Of a stretch of DNA of 64,000 bases, positions 34,704 through 45,270 are shown in pieces. The position numbers and the translations under genes are program-made. How positions within the stretch are numbered: the first letter of the stretch is position 1; each line of letters opens with the position of its first letter. The notes under the pieces are model-generated. The model worked only from the letters and a program-made list of their open reading frames with translations, made no database searches and was not told the origin of the DNA. This DNA comes from Variovorax gracilis. GTDB lineage: Bacteria > Pseudomonadota > Gammaproteobacteria > Burkholderiales > Burkholderiaceae_C. The DNA is taken from contig NZ_JASZYF010000026.1 in NCBI RefSeq assembly GCF_030317115.1, positions 1-64,000 on the forward strand, read 5' to 3'.

Positions 34704-35065
34704 CGGCATCGACGCCCCTTCTGCCCGGCATGCCGACGAACGACGGCATCGAGCCCGTCTTCCGCGAACCCTGGCAGGCACATGCGTTCGCGATGGCCGT
34801 GACGCTGCATCAGCGCGGCCTTTTCACCTGGCCCGAGTGGGCCGATATGCTGGCCCGCCAGATCAGCGCCGCGCAGGCAGCCGGCGATGCGGATGTGGGC
34901 GACACCTACTACCGGCATTGGCTCGCGGCGCTGGAGTCGCTCGTCGCCAGCAAGGGCGCCAGCACCGGCGAAGAATTGACACGCTACCGCGATGCCTGGG
35001 ACCGCGCCGCCGATCGCACGCCGCACGGCCAGCCGATCGAGCTTCGCGAGCAGGATTTCCGCTGA
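34700..35065 (+). CDS. Nitrile hydratase accessory protein
   Basis: 121 residues, overlapping nthB by ATGA. Its EPVFREPWQAHAFAMAVTLH and DTYYRHWLAALESLV are clearly related to the N-terminal part of the beta subunit (EPFHAEWEAHALAL, YYQIWLAALEKLM). Such proteins act as self-subunit-swapping chaperones that load cobalt into the alpha subunit. The activator is short and ends without a C-terminal extension. Confidence 0.9.
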   Translation: MTASTPLLPGMPTNDGIEPVFREPWQAHAFAMAVTLHQRGLFTWPEWADMLARQISAAQAAGDADVGDTYYRHWLAALESLVASKGASTGEELTRYRDAWDRAADRTPHGQPIELREQDFR

Positions 35066-35068
35066 GCC

Positions 35069-35464
35069 ATGCGCATCGTCTGGCTCTACGCCGGCTTGCT
35101 GACCCTGCTGTTCGTCGGATTGAGCGTGCGCACCTTGCGGATGCGGCGCCGCCTGCACATCGTCATCGGCGATGCAGGGGATGAACGCATGCTGCGCGCC
35201 ATGCGCGTCCATTCGAATTTCGCCGAGTACGTGCCGCTGAGCCTTCTGTTGCTGTACTTCGTCGAATCCTCGGGCGCTGCGCCCTGGTTCGTACACGCAC
35301 TGGGCTTCTGCATCCTGATCGGCCGCGTCTTGCACGCAATAGGTGTCAGCCAGGTCAGGGAGCGCTTTGCGTTTCGCGTGCTCGGGATGGCCCTGACCTT
35401 CACTCCGATGATCGCGTCGGCGTTTCGGCTGTTGCACGTCTACTGGAGCAAGGCGGGCGGCTGA
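35069..35464 (+). CDS. MAPEG-family membrane protein
   Basis: 131 residues, three bases after the accessory gene. Four hydrophobic segments (about 4-19, 55-72, 79-95 and 106-122). The block RAMRVHSNFAEYVPLSLLLL with LGFCILIGRVLHAIG is the MAPEG pattern seen in membrane glutathione transferases and in unnamed bacterial relatives. The family includes YecN-like proteins of unknown role. The tight spacing places it in the nitrile hydratase operon, but a functional link is only inferred. Confidence 0.82.
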   Translation: MRIVWLYAGLLTLLFVGLSVRTLRMRRRLHIVIGDAGDERMLRAMRVHSNFAEYVPLSLLLLYFVESSGAAPWFVHALGFCILIGRVLHAIGVSQVRERFAFRVLGMALTFTPMIASAFRLLHVYWSKAGG

Positions 35465-35476
35465 AGCGATCGCTGA

Positions 35477-35698
35477 TCAGCCCTTCCTGCCGCCAAACAC
35501 CAGCAATGCCCCGCCCACCACGATCGCGGCCACGCCGGCCCAGATCGGGAAGTTGACGTTCTGCTTTTCCTTCACCGACAGCTCGATCGGGCCGAGCTTG
35601 ACCTGGTGGGTCTCCTTGGTGAAGCTGAACCCGCCCGTGCCCAGGGCGGCGATTCCCGCCACGATCAGGATCAATCCGATGATTCGGGTCGCGTTCAT
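35477..35698 (-). CDS. DUF3185-like small membrane protein
   Basis: 73 residues from the ATG at 35698 (GGAG seven bases upstream). Two hydrophobic segments (RIIGLILIVAGIAALGTGGF and PIWAGVAAIVVGGALLVFGG) flank a short loop, FTKETHQVKLGPIELSVKEK. The pattern matches a widespread small two-pass protein family with no known role. It stands convergent to the MAPEG gene with 12 bases between. Confidence 0.75.
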   Translation of the reverse strand: MNATRIIGLILIVAGIAALGTGGFSFTKETHQVKLGPIELSVKEKQNVNFPIWAGVAAIVVGGALLVFGGRKG

Positions 35699-35742
35699 GA
35701 AGTGTCTCCGATGTGGCCTCCACTTTAGCCCGCGCCGAAGCC

Positions 35743-36813
35743 CTACAGCGGCAGGACGTCGCGCTCGCTGCCGCCGTGCAGCCATTCCGCGAATTCGTCG
35801 GCCAGCCGGCGCGACTCCTGCGCGGCGATGCCCCAGGCCCTGATGCGCGCCTGTACGTCATTGCCGTATCGCACGAAGTCATTGCGGTCGGGCAGCTTGC
35901 CATTCGGCAGGCCCTTGACCCATTCCGGGTTCGGCGCCAGCACGACCGTGCGGTCTAGAAAACCGGTCGGCTTGTGGCGCCACTTCAGTCCCTTGTCCAG
36001 CCAGCCAGGAACCACGGCTCTCTGGAAATGCGGATACAGCACGATGCCGTCCGCATTGCCGTAGTCCAGGTGCAGGTGGTAGTCGGTGATGCCGCCGTCC
36101 CAGTAGGCGCCGGGCGGGGCGCCGGGAATATCGTGTACGGCCTCGAGCATGAAGGGGATCGAGCACGAGGCCTGCAACGCGAGTTCGAAGTTGGCCTGGC
36201 GCAGGTCGACCTGCCGCGTGCGGAAGTCCTGCGTGCCGAAAGGCAGTTTCGCGCCCGGCGTCGAGAACACCACGCGCTCCAACCAGGCGCCCAGGCTCTT
36301 GCGGTGAACGCTGTTGGTGATGAAGGCGCCCAGATACCCCATCGGCGCGCGAGCCCGCCCTTCCCGCCCGAGGATGTGACGACCACGCGCGGTGATCACA
36401 TGCAGCTTGTAGCGCGAATGCCCCAGCACCTCTGCCGAGCGCCCGCCATAGAAGCTGCGCAGCCCTTCGCCGAATTGCGCGCTGACCTGCTTTGCGCTCA
36501 GGCGCTTCTGGCCCGCTGGCACTTCGAAGTGCTGGTGGATGTAGCCGTGCTCGAACTCTTCGAAAGCCGTCGCGGCATTGCCGAGGCAGGCATTGGCCAG
36601 CCGCCAGGCGCCGATCGATGCGCCGACCAGGTCAATGGGCTGCGCCGCCTGCGGCAGCCAGTCACCGAAGAGAAAGCGGTCGATCGGCCCGAGGACCAGG
36701 CCCTTGGGCCCGCCGGCAGCACCGGGGATGGTGCGCACGTCCTGCGGGCGCAGCCCCTGCGTGGCGATGTGTTCGCGGGCGACCGGGCCGGCGTAGATGC
36801 GAAGCGCTTTCAT
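35743..36813 (-). CDS. Patatin-like phospholipase family protein
   Basis: 356 residues. The oxyanion loop is GAAGGPKG (31-38), the nucleophile is Ser66 in LVGASIGAW, and the Asp of the dyad lies in YWDGGITDYH. The arrangement of G-x-S-x-G and D-G-G identifies the patatin superfamily. It lacks a signal peptide, so it is cytoplasmic or a type I-independent effector. Substrates are likely lipids, but activity is untested. Confidence 0.82.
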   Translation of the reverse strand: MKALRIYAGPVAREHIATQGLRPQDVRTIPGAAGGPKGLVLGPIDRFLFGDWLPQAAQPIDLVGASIGAWRLANACLGNAATAFEEFEHGYIHQHFEVPAGQKRLSAKQVSAQFGEGLRSFYGGRSAEVLGHSRYKLHVITARGRHILGREGRARAPMGYLGAFITNSVHRKSLGAWLERVVFSTPGAKLPFGTQDFRTRQVDLRQANFELALQASCSIPFMLEAVHDIPGAPPGAYWDGGITDYHLHLDYGNADGIVLYPHFQRAVVPGWLDKGLKWRHKPTGFLDRTVVLAPNPEWVKGLPNGKLPDRNDFVRYGNDVQARIRAWGIAAQESRRLADEFAEWLHGGSERDVLPL

Positions 36814-36860
36814 GCCGCACCCACTGGCAAGAATCGTGCTCCACCCAGCACGGCTTTCAC

Positions 36861-39215
<2,355 letters not shown>

Positions 39216-39311
39216 GTCTGGAGGGCGTCCCTGAGCCTGTGGCGCCATCGGGGCGCCTTGCGGATAAAGCGCGGAAGTTTGCCATAGGGGCCAGGGCCAC
39301 AATCGTCTCCA

Positions 39312-39809
39312 ATGCGTATCTTGAAGAAACTCCTTCGCGCCATCGCCGCGCTCGTGCTCGTGCCGGTGCTGCTGTTCGAGGAGTGGGGCTGGGAGCCGCT
39401 GGCCCGCGCGTTGGGCAAGCTGTCGCGGCTGCCCGTCTGGGCTCATCTGGAAAACAGGCTGCGCGCCCTTCCGCCCTGGGGCGCGGTGCTGGCCTTCCTG
39501 GCGCCGATGGTGATGTTGTTTCCGGTCAAGCTGCTCGGCCTGCTCCTGCTGGGGCGGGGCCACGCGACGAGCGCAGTCGTCGTGCTGCTGTCTGCCAAGC
39601 TGGTCGGCACGGCGATCCTGGCCTGGCTGTTCCATCTGGTCGAGCCGGCCCTGATGCGGATTCCGGTGTTTGCGCGCTGGTATCCGCGGTGGAAGACATG
39701 GAAGGACAGGCTTCTCACCGCTGTGCGACTGAGTGCGCCGTGGAGGGCCGCACGCTACGTCAAGAACAGCACGCGTCGTTGGTGGCGCAGCATGCGCCGG
39801 ACCTCTTGA
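39312..39809 (+). CDS. Conserved membrane protein of unknown function
   Basis: 165 residues with three hydrophobic segments (about 8-22, 55-80 and 85-105) and a basic C-terminus (RYVKNSTRRWWRSMRRTS). The opening MRILKKLLRAIAALVLVPVL and FEEWGWEPLARALGKLSRLP suggests an inner-membrane protein with short loops. I do not recognise the family. It ends 59 bases before the DUF2239 gene; the promoter at 39831-39859 probably separates them. Confidence 0.75.
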   Translation: MRILKKLLRAIAALVLVPVLLFEEWGWEPLARALGKLSRLPVWAHLENRLRALPPWGAVLAFLAPMVMLFPVKLLGLLLLGRGHATSAVVVLLSAKLVGTAILAWLFHLVEPALMRIPVFARWYPRWKTWKDRLLTAVRLSAPWRAARYVKNSTRRWWRSMRRTS

Positions 39810-39814
39810 GCAAA

Positions 39815-39855
39815 TTTTCATCCGGGTAGATTGCAAATCGCTTTTCGTCCGGGTA
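39815..39855 (+). repeat. Two direct repeats of a 14-base element overlapping a promoter
   Basis: TTTTCATCCGGGTA at 39815-39828 and TTTTCGTCCGGGTA at 39842-39855 differ by one base and are spaced 27 bases apart. The second copy overlaps the -10 box at 39854-39859. This is a likely binding site for a regulator of the DUF2239-MATE-GST unit. The TCCGGGTA core is not itself palindromic. Confidence 0.45.
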
Positions 39856-39859
39856 TTAT
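39831..39859 (+). promoter_or_regulatory. Probable sigma-70 promoter with leaderless or near-leaderless start
   Basis: TTGCAA at 39831-39836 and TATTAT at 39854-39859 are separated by 17 bases. Transcription from about 39866 would begin within a few bases of the ATG at 39869, giving a nearly leaderless message. No Shine-Dalgarno sequence precedes the ATG, which agrees with that reading. Confidence 0.55.
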
Positions 39860-39868
39860 TCGCGCCCC

Positions 39869-40444
39869 ATGTCTTCCACACCCGAATCCACCCTCACCGC
39901 CTTTGCGGGTTTCCGCCGCATCGCATCCGGTCCGCGTTCCCAGGTCATCGCGCAGCTGCGCAATCAAGGCGGTCGCAGCGGCGAGGCGGCGCCCTTCGTG
40001 TTCGACGACAGCACGGGCGAGCGAATCGACCTCGACCTGCGGGGCGAGAACTCGGTGCCGGCCATGGAAGCGGCACCGCACGACGAACAGGCGACGCGCA
40101 GCGTCGGACGCCCCAAGCTCGGCGTGGTCGCACGGGAAGTCACCCTGCTGCCGCGTCATTGGGAATGGCTCGGGCGCCAGCCCGGCGGGGCGTCAGTGGC
40201 CTTGCGCCGACTGGTCGACGAGGCGCGGCATGTGCACGCCGACCGCGACGCGCAGCGCGCAGCGCGCGAAGCCACCTATCGATTCATGACAGTGATTGCG
40301 GGCGACTTGCCCGGCTTCGAGGAAGCGACCCGCGCCCTCTTCGCCGGCGAACGCACACGCTTCGACACTTTGATCGAATCTTGGCCCGACGACCTTCGAG
40401 CGCACTTGAAAAAGCTCGCGGCTCCCGCATGGAGCGCCGCATGA
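39869..40444 (+). CDS. DUF2239 family protein
   Basis: 191 residues. The family blocks are visible: TLTAFAGFRRIASGPRSQVI, FVFDDSTGERIDLDLRG, then GRPKLGVVAREVTLLPRHWE and ASVALRRLVDEARH. Its C-terminus has the helix-rich run of this family. The function is unknown. Its stop overlaps the MATE gene by ATGA, so it is co-translated with an efflux pump. It may be a cytoplasmic partner or regulator, which is inference. Confidence 0.9.
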   Translation: MSSTPESTLTAFAGFRRIASGPRSQVIAQLRNQGGRSGEAAPFVFDDSTGERIDLDLRGENSVPAMEAAPHDEQATRSVGRPKLGVVAREVTLLPRHWEWLGRQPGGASVALRRLVDEARHVHADRDAQRAAREATYRFMTVIAGDLPGFEEATRALFAGERTRFDTLIESWPDDLRAHLKKLAAPAWSAA

Positions 40445-41934
40445 AGCCGCCGGTCCAGGCCAGCGCAGCCGGCACGATCGATGCCGAAGACGTCCAGCAC
40501 GCCGGCGAGATCGCCGCGCCGCCCGCATCGGTCACCGACCCGGTGCCACCGCCGATCGCCTCGCACGCGAACCCGCGCGCGGCCGCCATGGCGTCGCGCC
40601 CGCTGTGGAAGACCTTCCTGCTCTTCCTCGCGCCGATGCTGCTCAGCAACATCCTGCAGTCACTGTCGGGCACGCTCAACAACGTCTATCTCGGGCAGAT
40701 GATTGGCGTCGGCGCGCTTGCGGCGGTGTCCAGCTTCTTTCCGGTGATGTTCTTCTTCATTGCCTTCACCATCGGCCTGGGCGCCGGCGCATCGGTGCTG
40801 ATCGGGCAAGCCTGGGGCGCACGCCAGCCCGACAAGGCCCGCGCCGTGGCGGGAACCACGCTCACTGTCGGTGTGCTCTTCGGGCTGTGTGTCGCGCTGT
40901 TCGGCGGCGCCTTCACCGAGCCCATGCTGCGTGTGCTGGGCACGCCGGCCGATATCCTGGCGGACGCGACAAGCTACGCGCGCATCATCCTGATCGCGAT
41001 GCCGGGCCTCTTCGTGTTCCTGCTGTCGACGGCCATGCTGCGCGGAGTCGGCGACACGGTGACGCCGCTCTACACGCTGATGATCTCGACCGTGCTCGGC
41101 CTGGCGATCACGCCTGCGCTGATCAAGGGCTGGTTCGGCCTGCCGCAGCTCGGCGTGGCGAGCGGCGCCTGCGCCACGGTGATCTCTTTCGTCGTCGCGA
41201 CCGCCTGGCTTGGCTTGCATCTGCGGCGCAAGAAAAGCGTGCTGGCGCCCGACGCCGACTTCGTGCGGCACGTGCGGGTGCGTCCGGAACTGCTCAAGGC
41301 CGTGCTCAAGGTGGGCGTACCGACCGGGGTGCAGATGATCGTGGTGTCGCTCGCCGAGATCGCACTGCTGTCTTTCGTCAACGCCTACGGCTCGAACGCG
41401 ACGGCAGCCTATGGCGCGGTGAACCAGGTCGTGGCCTACGTGCAGTTCCCGGCGATCTCGATCGCGATCACGGCGTCCATCCTCGGCGCCCAAGCCATTG
41501 GCGCGGGGCAGGTGCAGCGCCTCGGCGCCATCACGCGCACCGCGCTGCAGATGAATCTGGTGCTCACCGGTTCGCTGGTCGTGTTGGGCTATCTGTTCTC
41601 GCGACCGCTGATGGGCTTCTTCATCACGAGCGAGCCGGTCATCGAAGTCGCACAGACACTCCTTCACATCATGCTGTGGAGCACGGTGATCTTCGGCATG
41701 GGCGCGGCGCTCTCGGGGATCATGCGCGCCAGCGGCTCGGTGCTGGTGCCCACCGGCATCTCCATCTTCTGCATCGCGCTGATCGAGGTGCCGGTCGCGT
41801 GGTGGCTGAGCCATCGCATGGGCCTCAACGGGATCTGGATCTCCTACCCCGTCGCCTTCACGGCGATGCTGACGATGCAGGCGTGCTACTACCGCTTCGT
41901 ATGGCGCAAGAAGACGATTCGCCGGTTGATCTGA
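40441..41934 (+). CDS. MATE family efflux transporter
   Basis: 497 residues from the ATG at 40441. After an unusual Pro/Ala-rich N-terminus (about 50 residues with AAPPASVTDPVPPPIASHA) come twelve hydrophobic segments, starting at LLFLAPMLLSNILQSLSGTL. The two symmetrical halves each contain the MATE motif (FTIGLGAGASVLIGQAWGAR and the related SIAITASILGAQAIGAGQVQ). It is a Na+ or H+-driven exporter of cationic drugs or dyes. It is coupled to the upstream gene and overlaps the glutathione transferase gene by 34 bases. Confidence 0.93.
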   Translation: MKPPVQASAAGTIDAEDVQHAGEIAAPPASVTDPVPPPIASHANPRAAAMASRPLWKTFLLFLAPMLLSNILQSLSGTLNNVYLGQMIGVGALAAVSSFFPVMFFFIAFTIGLGAGASVLIGQAWGARQPDKARAVAGTTLTVGVLFGLCVALFGGAFTEPMLRVLGTPADILADATSYARIILIAMPGLFVFLLSTAMLRGVGDTVTPLYTLMISTVLGLAITPALIKGWFGLPQLGVASGACATVISFVVATAWLGLHLRRKKSVLAPDADFVRHVRVRPELLKAVLKVGVPTGVQMIVVSLAEIALLSFVNAYGSNATAAYGAVNQVVAYVQFPAISIAITASILGAQAIGAGQVQRLGAITRTALQMNLVLTGSLVVLGYLFSRPLMGFFITSEPVIEVAQTLLHIMLWSTVIFGMGAALSGIMRASGSVLVPTGISIFCIALIEVPVAWWLSHRMGLNGIWISYPVAFTAMLTMQACYYRFVWRKKTIRRLI

Positions 41935-42620
41935 AGACGTCAGGGGCACTACCGGTCCTGTACTCGTTCCGCCGTTGCCCTTATGCCATGCGGGCCCGCA
42001 TGGCGATTGCGGTCAGCGGCCAGCACTGCGAATTGCGGGAGGTCGTGCTACGCGACAAGCCGGCCGAATTGCTTGCAGCATCGCCCAAGGGAACGGTCCC
42101 CGTCCTGGTCGATGTGGACGGAAGCGTGATCGAGCAAAGCCTGGAGATCATGCTGTGGGCGCTCCGGCGCCATGATCCGGATCGCTGGTTGCGACCTGAG
42201 CACGGGACGCTGGAGGACATGCTGGCGCTCGTTGCCGAATGCGATGGCGACTTCAAGCGGGATCTGGATGGCTACAAGTACCCTGAACGCCAACCGGTTG
42301 CGGATCTCGGCACGCACCGGGCACAAGGAGCCCTCTTCCTGGCGCGCCTGGACGCCCGTCTCCAGGCTTCACGGTGTCTGCATGGCGACCAGGCTGCCCT
42401 CTCGGATATCGCGATTGCGCCATTCGTCCGGCAGTTCGCCCAGGTCGATGCGGATTGGTTCGATGCACAGCCGTGGACAAGACTGCGTGACTGGTTGCAG
42501 GATCGACTCGCCGCACCTGTCTTCGTTCAGGTGATGGAGAAATACCGGCCATGGCGCAAAGGCCAGCCAGGCGTGGACTTTCCAGCCTACTCGAACACCT
42601 CATCCCCCGTCGGCTCGTAA
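41901..42620 (+). CDS. Glutathione S-transferase family protein
   Basis: 239 residues from the ATG at 41901, which overlaps the last 34 bases of the MATE gene in another frame. The thioredoxin-like N-terminal domain has YSFRRCPYAMRARMAIAVSG with a cysteine at the active-site position and the cis-proline region GTVPVLV, then SVIEQSLEIMLW (glutathione-binding Ser/Glu). A helical C-terminal domain follows. The closest subfamily is the omega/DUF-type bacterial GSTs with an active Cys. Possible role in detoxification together with the exporter. Confidence 0.88.
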   Translation: MAQEDDSPVDLKTSGALPVLYSFRRCPYAMRARMAIAVSGQHCELREVVLRDKPAELLAASPKGTVPVLVDVDGSVIEQSLEIMLWALRRHDPDRWLRPEHGTLEDMLALVAECDGDFKRDLDGYKYPERQPVADLGTHRAQGALFLARLDARLQASRCLHGDQAALSDIAIAPFVRQFAQVDADWFDAQPWTRLRDWLQDRLAAPVFVQVMEKYRPWRKGQPGVDFPAYSNTSSPVGS

Positions 42621-43813
42621 TGCGGCACCGCATTCATGTTGTGCCGCAGCTGTGACAGCTCCCAGTACATCCGCCTGCGCGCCCGGCTCTGGTTGCCCAG
42701 CGGCCGATGGTCCGGAATGGTGTGCCACGGGTTGTAGGACAGCCGCTTCGCAAACTCCATCTGTGCCGGCGAATCGAATTTCTGCCGTGGCAGCCGCAGC
42801 GTGGCGACGCTGACTCTCGGTGACAGCTTCTCCGGCCACAGCACGCCGGCGTTCTCGATCGGCATCAGGTGCGGATCGGTCTGCATCTGCACCCGGACAT
42901 CCAACTCGACATCGCCTTCGGCCAGCGACGAGACCATCGCGTTGCGCAGGTAGTCATCGGGCGGCCGCAGCGGAAGGCGCGGTATGGGCGTGCGCTTCGT
43001 GGTCTTGGGCCACACCGAGTACTGCATCGCCTGCCCCTCCCCCATCAGGTACGGAACGCAACTGAAGTACGGCGCCTCGAACGGGCTGCTCTGCGTCTTG
43101 ATGAACAGCGACTGCATGATGAGGTCGAGCACGTGCGAGTCGCGCAGGTTGACGAAGTAGAAGATCTGCGCATTCTTCACGCTCTCGATCTGCAGTGCCG
43201 CATTGCACTTGGCATCGGGCGTGACGAAGGTCGGCGTGGAGACGCCGAACATGTCGAGCGTGTGCTGCTCCTCGTCCATCAGCTTCGGGCCGGGCACGCC
43301 CATGAGCTTGATGCTGATGCTCATGAAGCCCACGTCGTCGATGTCGGGCGTGATGTAAGGCCCGGGCCCCGAGAAGCGTACCCATGCGTGATAGGTCTGC
43401 GGCTTCGCGTAGATGCCGCGCTTCATGTGCTCCGGAATGTCCTCGTGCACGATGAATTCGCCGCGCACGATGCCTTGTGTCTTCGTGTTGCCGCCGCGCT
43501 CGAAGCCGCCGGGTTTCCACAGGTCGCTCATCTGCCGGGTGAAGCTCTTGACGATCGAATCGGTGAAGCTGTCCTCGTCGGGCATGAGCTTTTCTTCCGC
43601 GATGTGCAGGCCTTCATTGGGCCGCCGGCTGTTGATCAGCGCGGTGGTGAGCCGCGCCAGCGGGTCGCGCAGGAAGGCATCGAAAGCAGGCCTGAAGAAC
43701 GGGTCGAAGCGCCGCTCCAGCCGGATGAATGCCATGCCCGAATCACTGATGAAATTGCGCAGGACGGAGCCCGTATTGGCCCTGGGCGTGGGGCGGCTGG
43801 CGTTCGAGTTCAT
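42587..43813 (-). CDS. Catalase-fold (y4iL-like) haem protein, apparently lacking the distal histidine
   Basis: 408 residues, starting in an ATGA overlap with the upstream DyP-like gene. The catalase fold is clear at the C-terminus: YNPWHTIPDHRPLGNQSRAR with Arg379 and Tyr383 matching the proximal R-x-x-x-Y haem ligand motif. VRFSGPGPYI and VGFMSISIKLMGV are the other family blocks. In relatives, the distal site reads H-A-K-T-H-G before the VRAEF strand. Here the same place reads NTKTQG (109-114) before IVRGEF, so both histidines appear changed. That would remove classical catalase activity. It may act as an allene-oxide-synthase-like or peroxygenase enzyme, or a haem-binding structural partner. 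The assignment of the missing histidine rests on by-eye alignment. Confidence 0.8.
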   Translation of the reverse strand: MNSNASRPTPRANTGSVLRNFISDSGMAFIRLERRFDPFFRPAFDAFLRDPLARLTTALINSRRPNEGLHIAEEKLMPDEDSFTDSIVKSFTRQMSDLWKPGGFERGGNTKTQGIVRGEFIVHEDIPEHMKRGIYAKPQTYHAWVRFSGPGPYITPDIDDVGFMSISIKLMGVPGPKLMDEEQHTLDMFGVSTPTFVTPDAKCNAALQIESVKNAQIFYFVNLRDSHVLDLIMQSLFIKTQSSPFEAPYFSCVPYLMGEGQAMQYSVWPKTTKRTPIPRLPLRPPDDYLRNAMVSSLAEGDVELDVRVQMQTDPHLMPIENAGVLWPEKLSPRVSVATLRLPRQKFDSPAQMEFAKRLSYNPWHTIPDHRPLGNQSRARRRMYWELSQLRHNMNAVPHYEPTGDEVFE

Positions 43814-45270
43814 GGCTGCACCTTGGACAGATACCGCAGCGCGCGAAGGCTGGGCAGGAAGAAGTAGGCGCCGCCCATCACGGTCACGAATTGCGGCAAG
43901 CCGCATACCCTCATGTCGGGGCCGGAGGCGACCGGCATCGAGAAGGTGTCGGTGGCGACGCCGTTCTCGCCCGGCAGATGGTTGCCGATGAGGGGGTCGC
44001 TCTCGTTGTGCGATCCGTCGAAGCGCAGGCCCGACAGCCACGCCGACTGCACGAACTCGAACTGGCGCGCGATGTTGGCGCCGAGGCAGATGAAGTGAAG
44101 GCCGGTTTCCTCGTGCGGCGGCACACCGTACTCGCGCCCGCGCCGCAGGAGCCGATGGAAGCGGGTCGACGAGACCAGATCGTTCGCGAGCGCATCGGCA
44201 TCGAAGCCCAGCGTCCGCGCTGCCCACGAAATGAATCCCGGCGGGCCCGGCGGCAGGTCGGCATTGCGCGGATTGCTGCGCCGGATGTGCGCACCGACCG
44301 GGCAGCGCAAGCCCTCGATATCGCTGCGGTACGTGAAGGTGTTCCGCGGATCGTCTTCGCCGTCGATGGCTTCATTGGTGCGCCCCATGAGCGGTTCGCC
44401 CTCCATCGTCCGGCCGACCATCGACTCGGCCAATTGCTTGCGGCGCACGGGGTCGCCCTGCGCCTGCTCGTCCATGAAACGCCAGAAGCCCTCGACGTCC
44501 TGCTGCAACTGGCGCAGCACCAGGTAGCTTCCGTTGCGCCCGAGGTCGGACCGTTCGGGCGCGTCCTCGGCGCGCACAAGGACTCCGTCCGGGTCGCGCA
44601 ACGCGTCGAGCAAGGGCCTGTCGGTGTACTCGCCATATTCGTTCGGATAGCCCAGCAGGTACTCGCCGAGGCACGAAAGATTGGTGTAGTCGGACAGTTC
44701 CTCGTCACGCGCCGGTCTTTCGCGATGCCAATCGACCTTGGGTTCCGAGATGCCATCGGCAAAGCCGAAGGGTTCGATGCCGTCCATGTCGGAGGTCGTG
44801 AGGCAGGCCAACTGCTCGAAACCCTCCTCCGCATGCGCCGACATGGCAATGCCGATCCAATCATCGAGCGCGCCAGGCATGGCGTAGAGCATCACCATCA
44901 CATGAGGCATCGTCTCCGACGAGCCGCCCCATCGCCAGCGTGCCGGATCGCTCGCACCGAGGTCGCCGAGCCGGCGTGCGCGGCTCGAATCGCTGTTCAT
45001 GCCGACAATGAACTCGGATGAGAAGCCCTCGACGATGTCCTCTTCCACGCCGAGTGCGCGCAGTCCGGCACTGGTGATGGCGATGTGCAACGCGGTCTCC
45101 GGCGGCGGCTCCCGTTTCGCCGCGCTGGTCACGGGCGCCTGTGCGAGCCAGGCGAGTGCCGCCTCGCGATTCGTCACGCGCAGCAGCAGGAAGCAAGCCT
45201 GCGTCAGGCGCCGGTAGCCAAAGCGCACCAGACCCTGGATGTCGTCGTAGTCGACCGGTTGCGCCGTCAT
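43810..45270 (-). CDS. DyP-like haem peroxidase family protein (GMC-linked)
   Basis: 486 residues from the ATG at 45270, which overlaps the upstream stop by ATGA. The GxxDG motif is GFADG (169-173, Asp172), and CPVGAHIRRSNPRN provides the proximal haem histidine His328. LLRRGREYGVPP gives the likely distal arginine, followed by GLHFICLGANIARQFEF, a typical DyP end. No Tat signal, so probably cytoplasmic. It is paralogous to the protein at 4992-6770; both share CP-x2-AHIR-[KR]-SNPR and the ending G-G-x-Y-F-F-x-P. The substrate and the electron donor are unknown. Confidence 0.88.
   Translation of the reverse strand: MTAQPVDYDDIQGLVRFGYRRLTQACFLLLRVTNREAALAWLAQAPVTSAAKREPPPETALHIAITSAGLRALGVEEDIVEGFSSEFIVGMNSDSSRARRLGDLGASDPARWRWGGSSETMPHVMVMLYAMPGALDDWIGIAMSAHAEEGFEQLACLTTSDMDGIEPFGFADGISEPKVDWHRERPARDEELSDYTNLSCLGEYLLGYPNEYGEYTDRPLLDALRDPDGVLVRAEDAPERSDLGRNGSYLVLRQLQQDVEGFWRFMDEQAQGDPVRRKQLAESMVGRTMEGEPLMGRTNEAIDGEDDPRNTFTYRSDIEGLRCPVGAHIRRSNPRNADLPPGPPGFISWAARTLGFDADALANDLVSSTRFHRLLRRGREYGVPPHEETGLHFICLGANIARQFEFVQSAWLSGLRFDGSHNESDPLIGNHLPGENGVATDTFSMPVASGPDMRVCGLPQFVTVMGGAYFFLPSLRALRYLSKVQP

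Noticed and set aside
35743..36813. Patatin-like protein as a type VI or type IV effector
   Set aside because: No secretion genes or effector-immunity pair lies nearby, and the sequence has no sign of secretion; a cellular phospholipase is the simpler reading.
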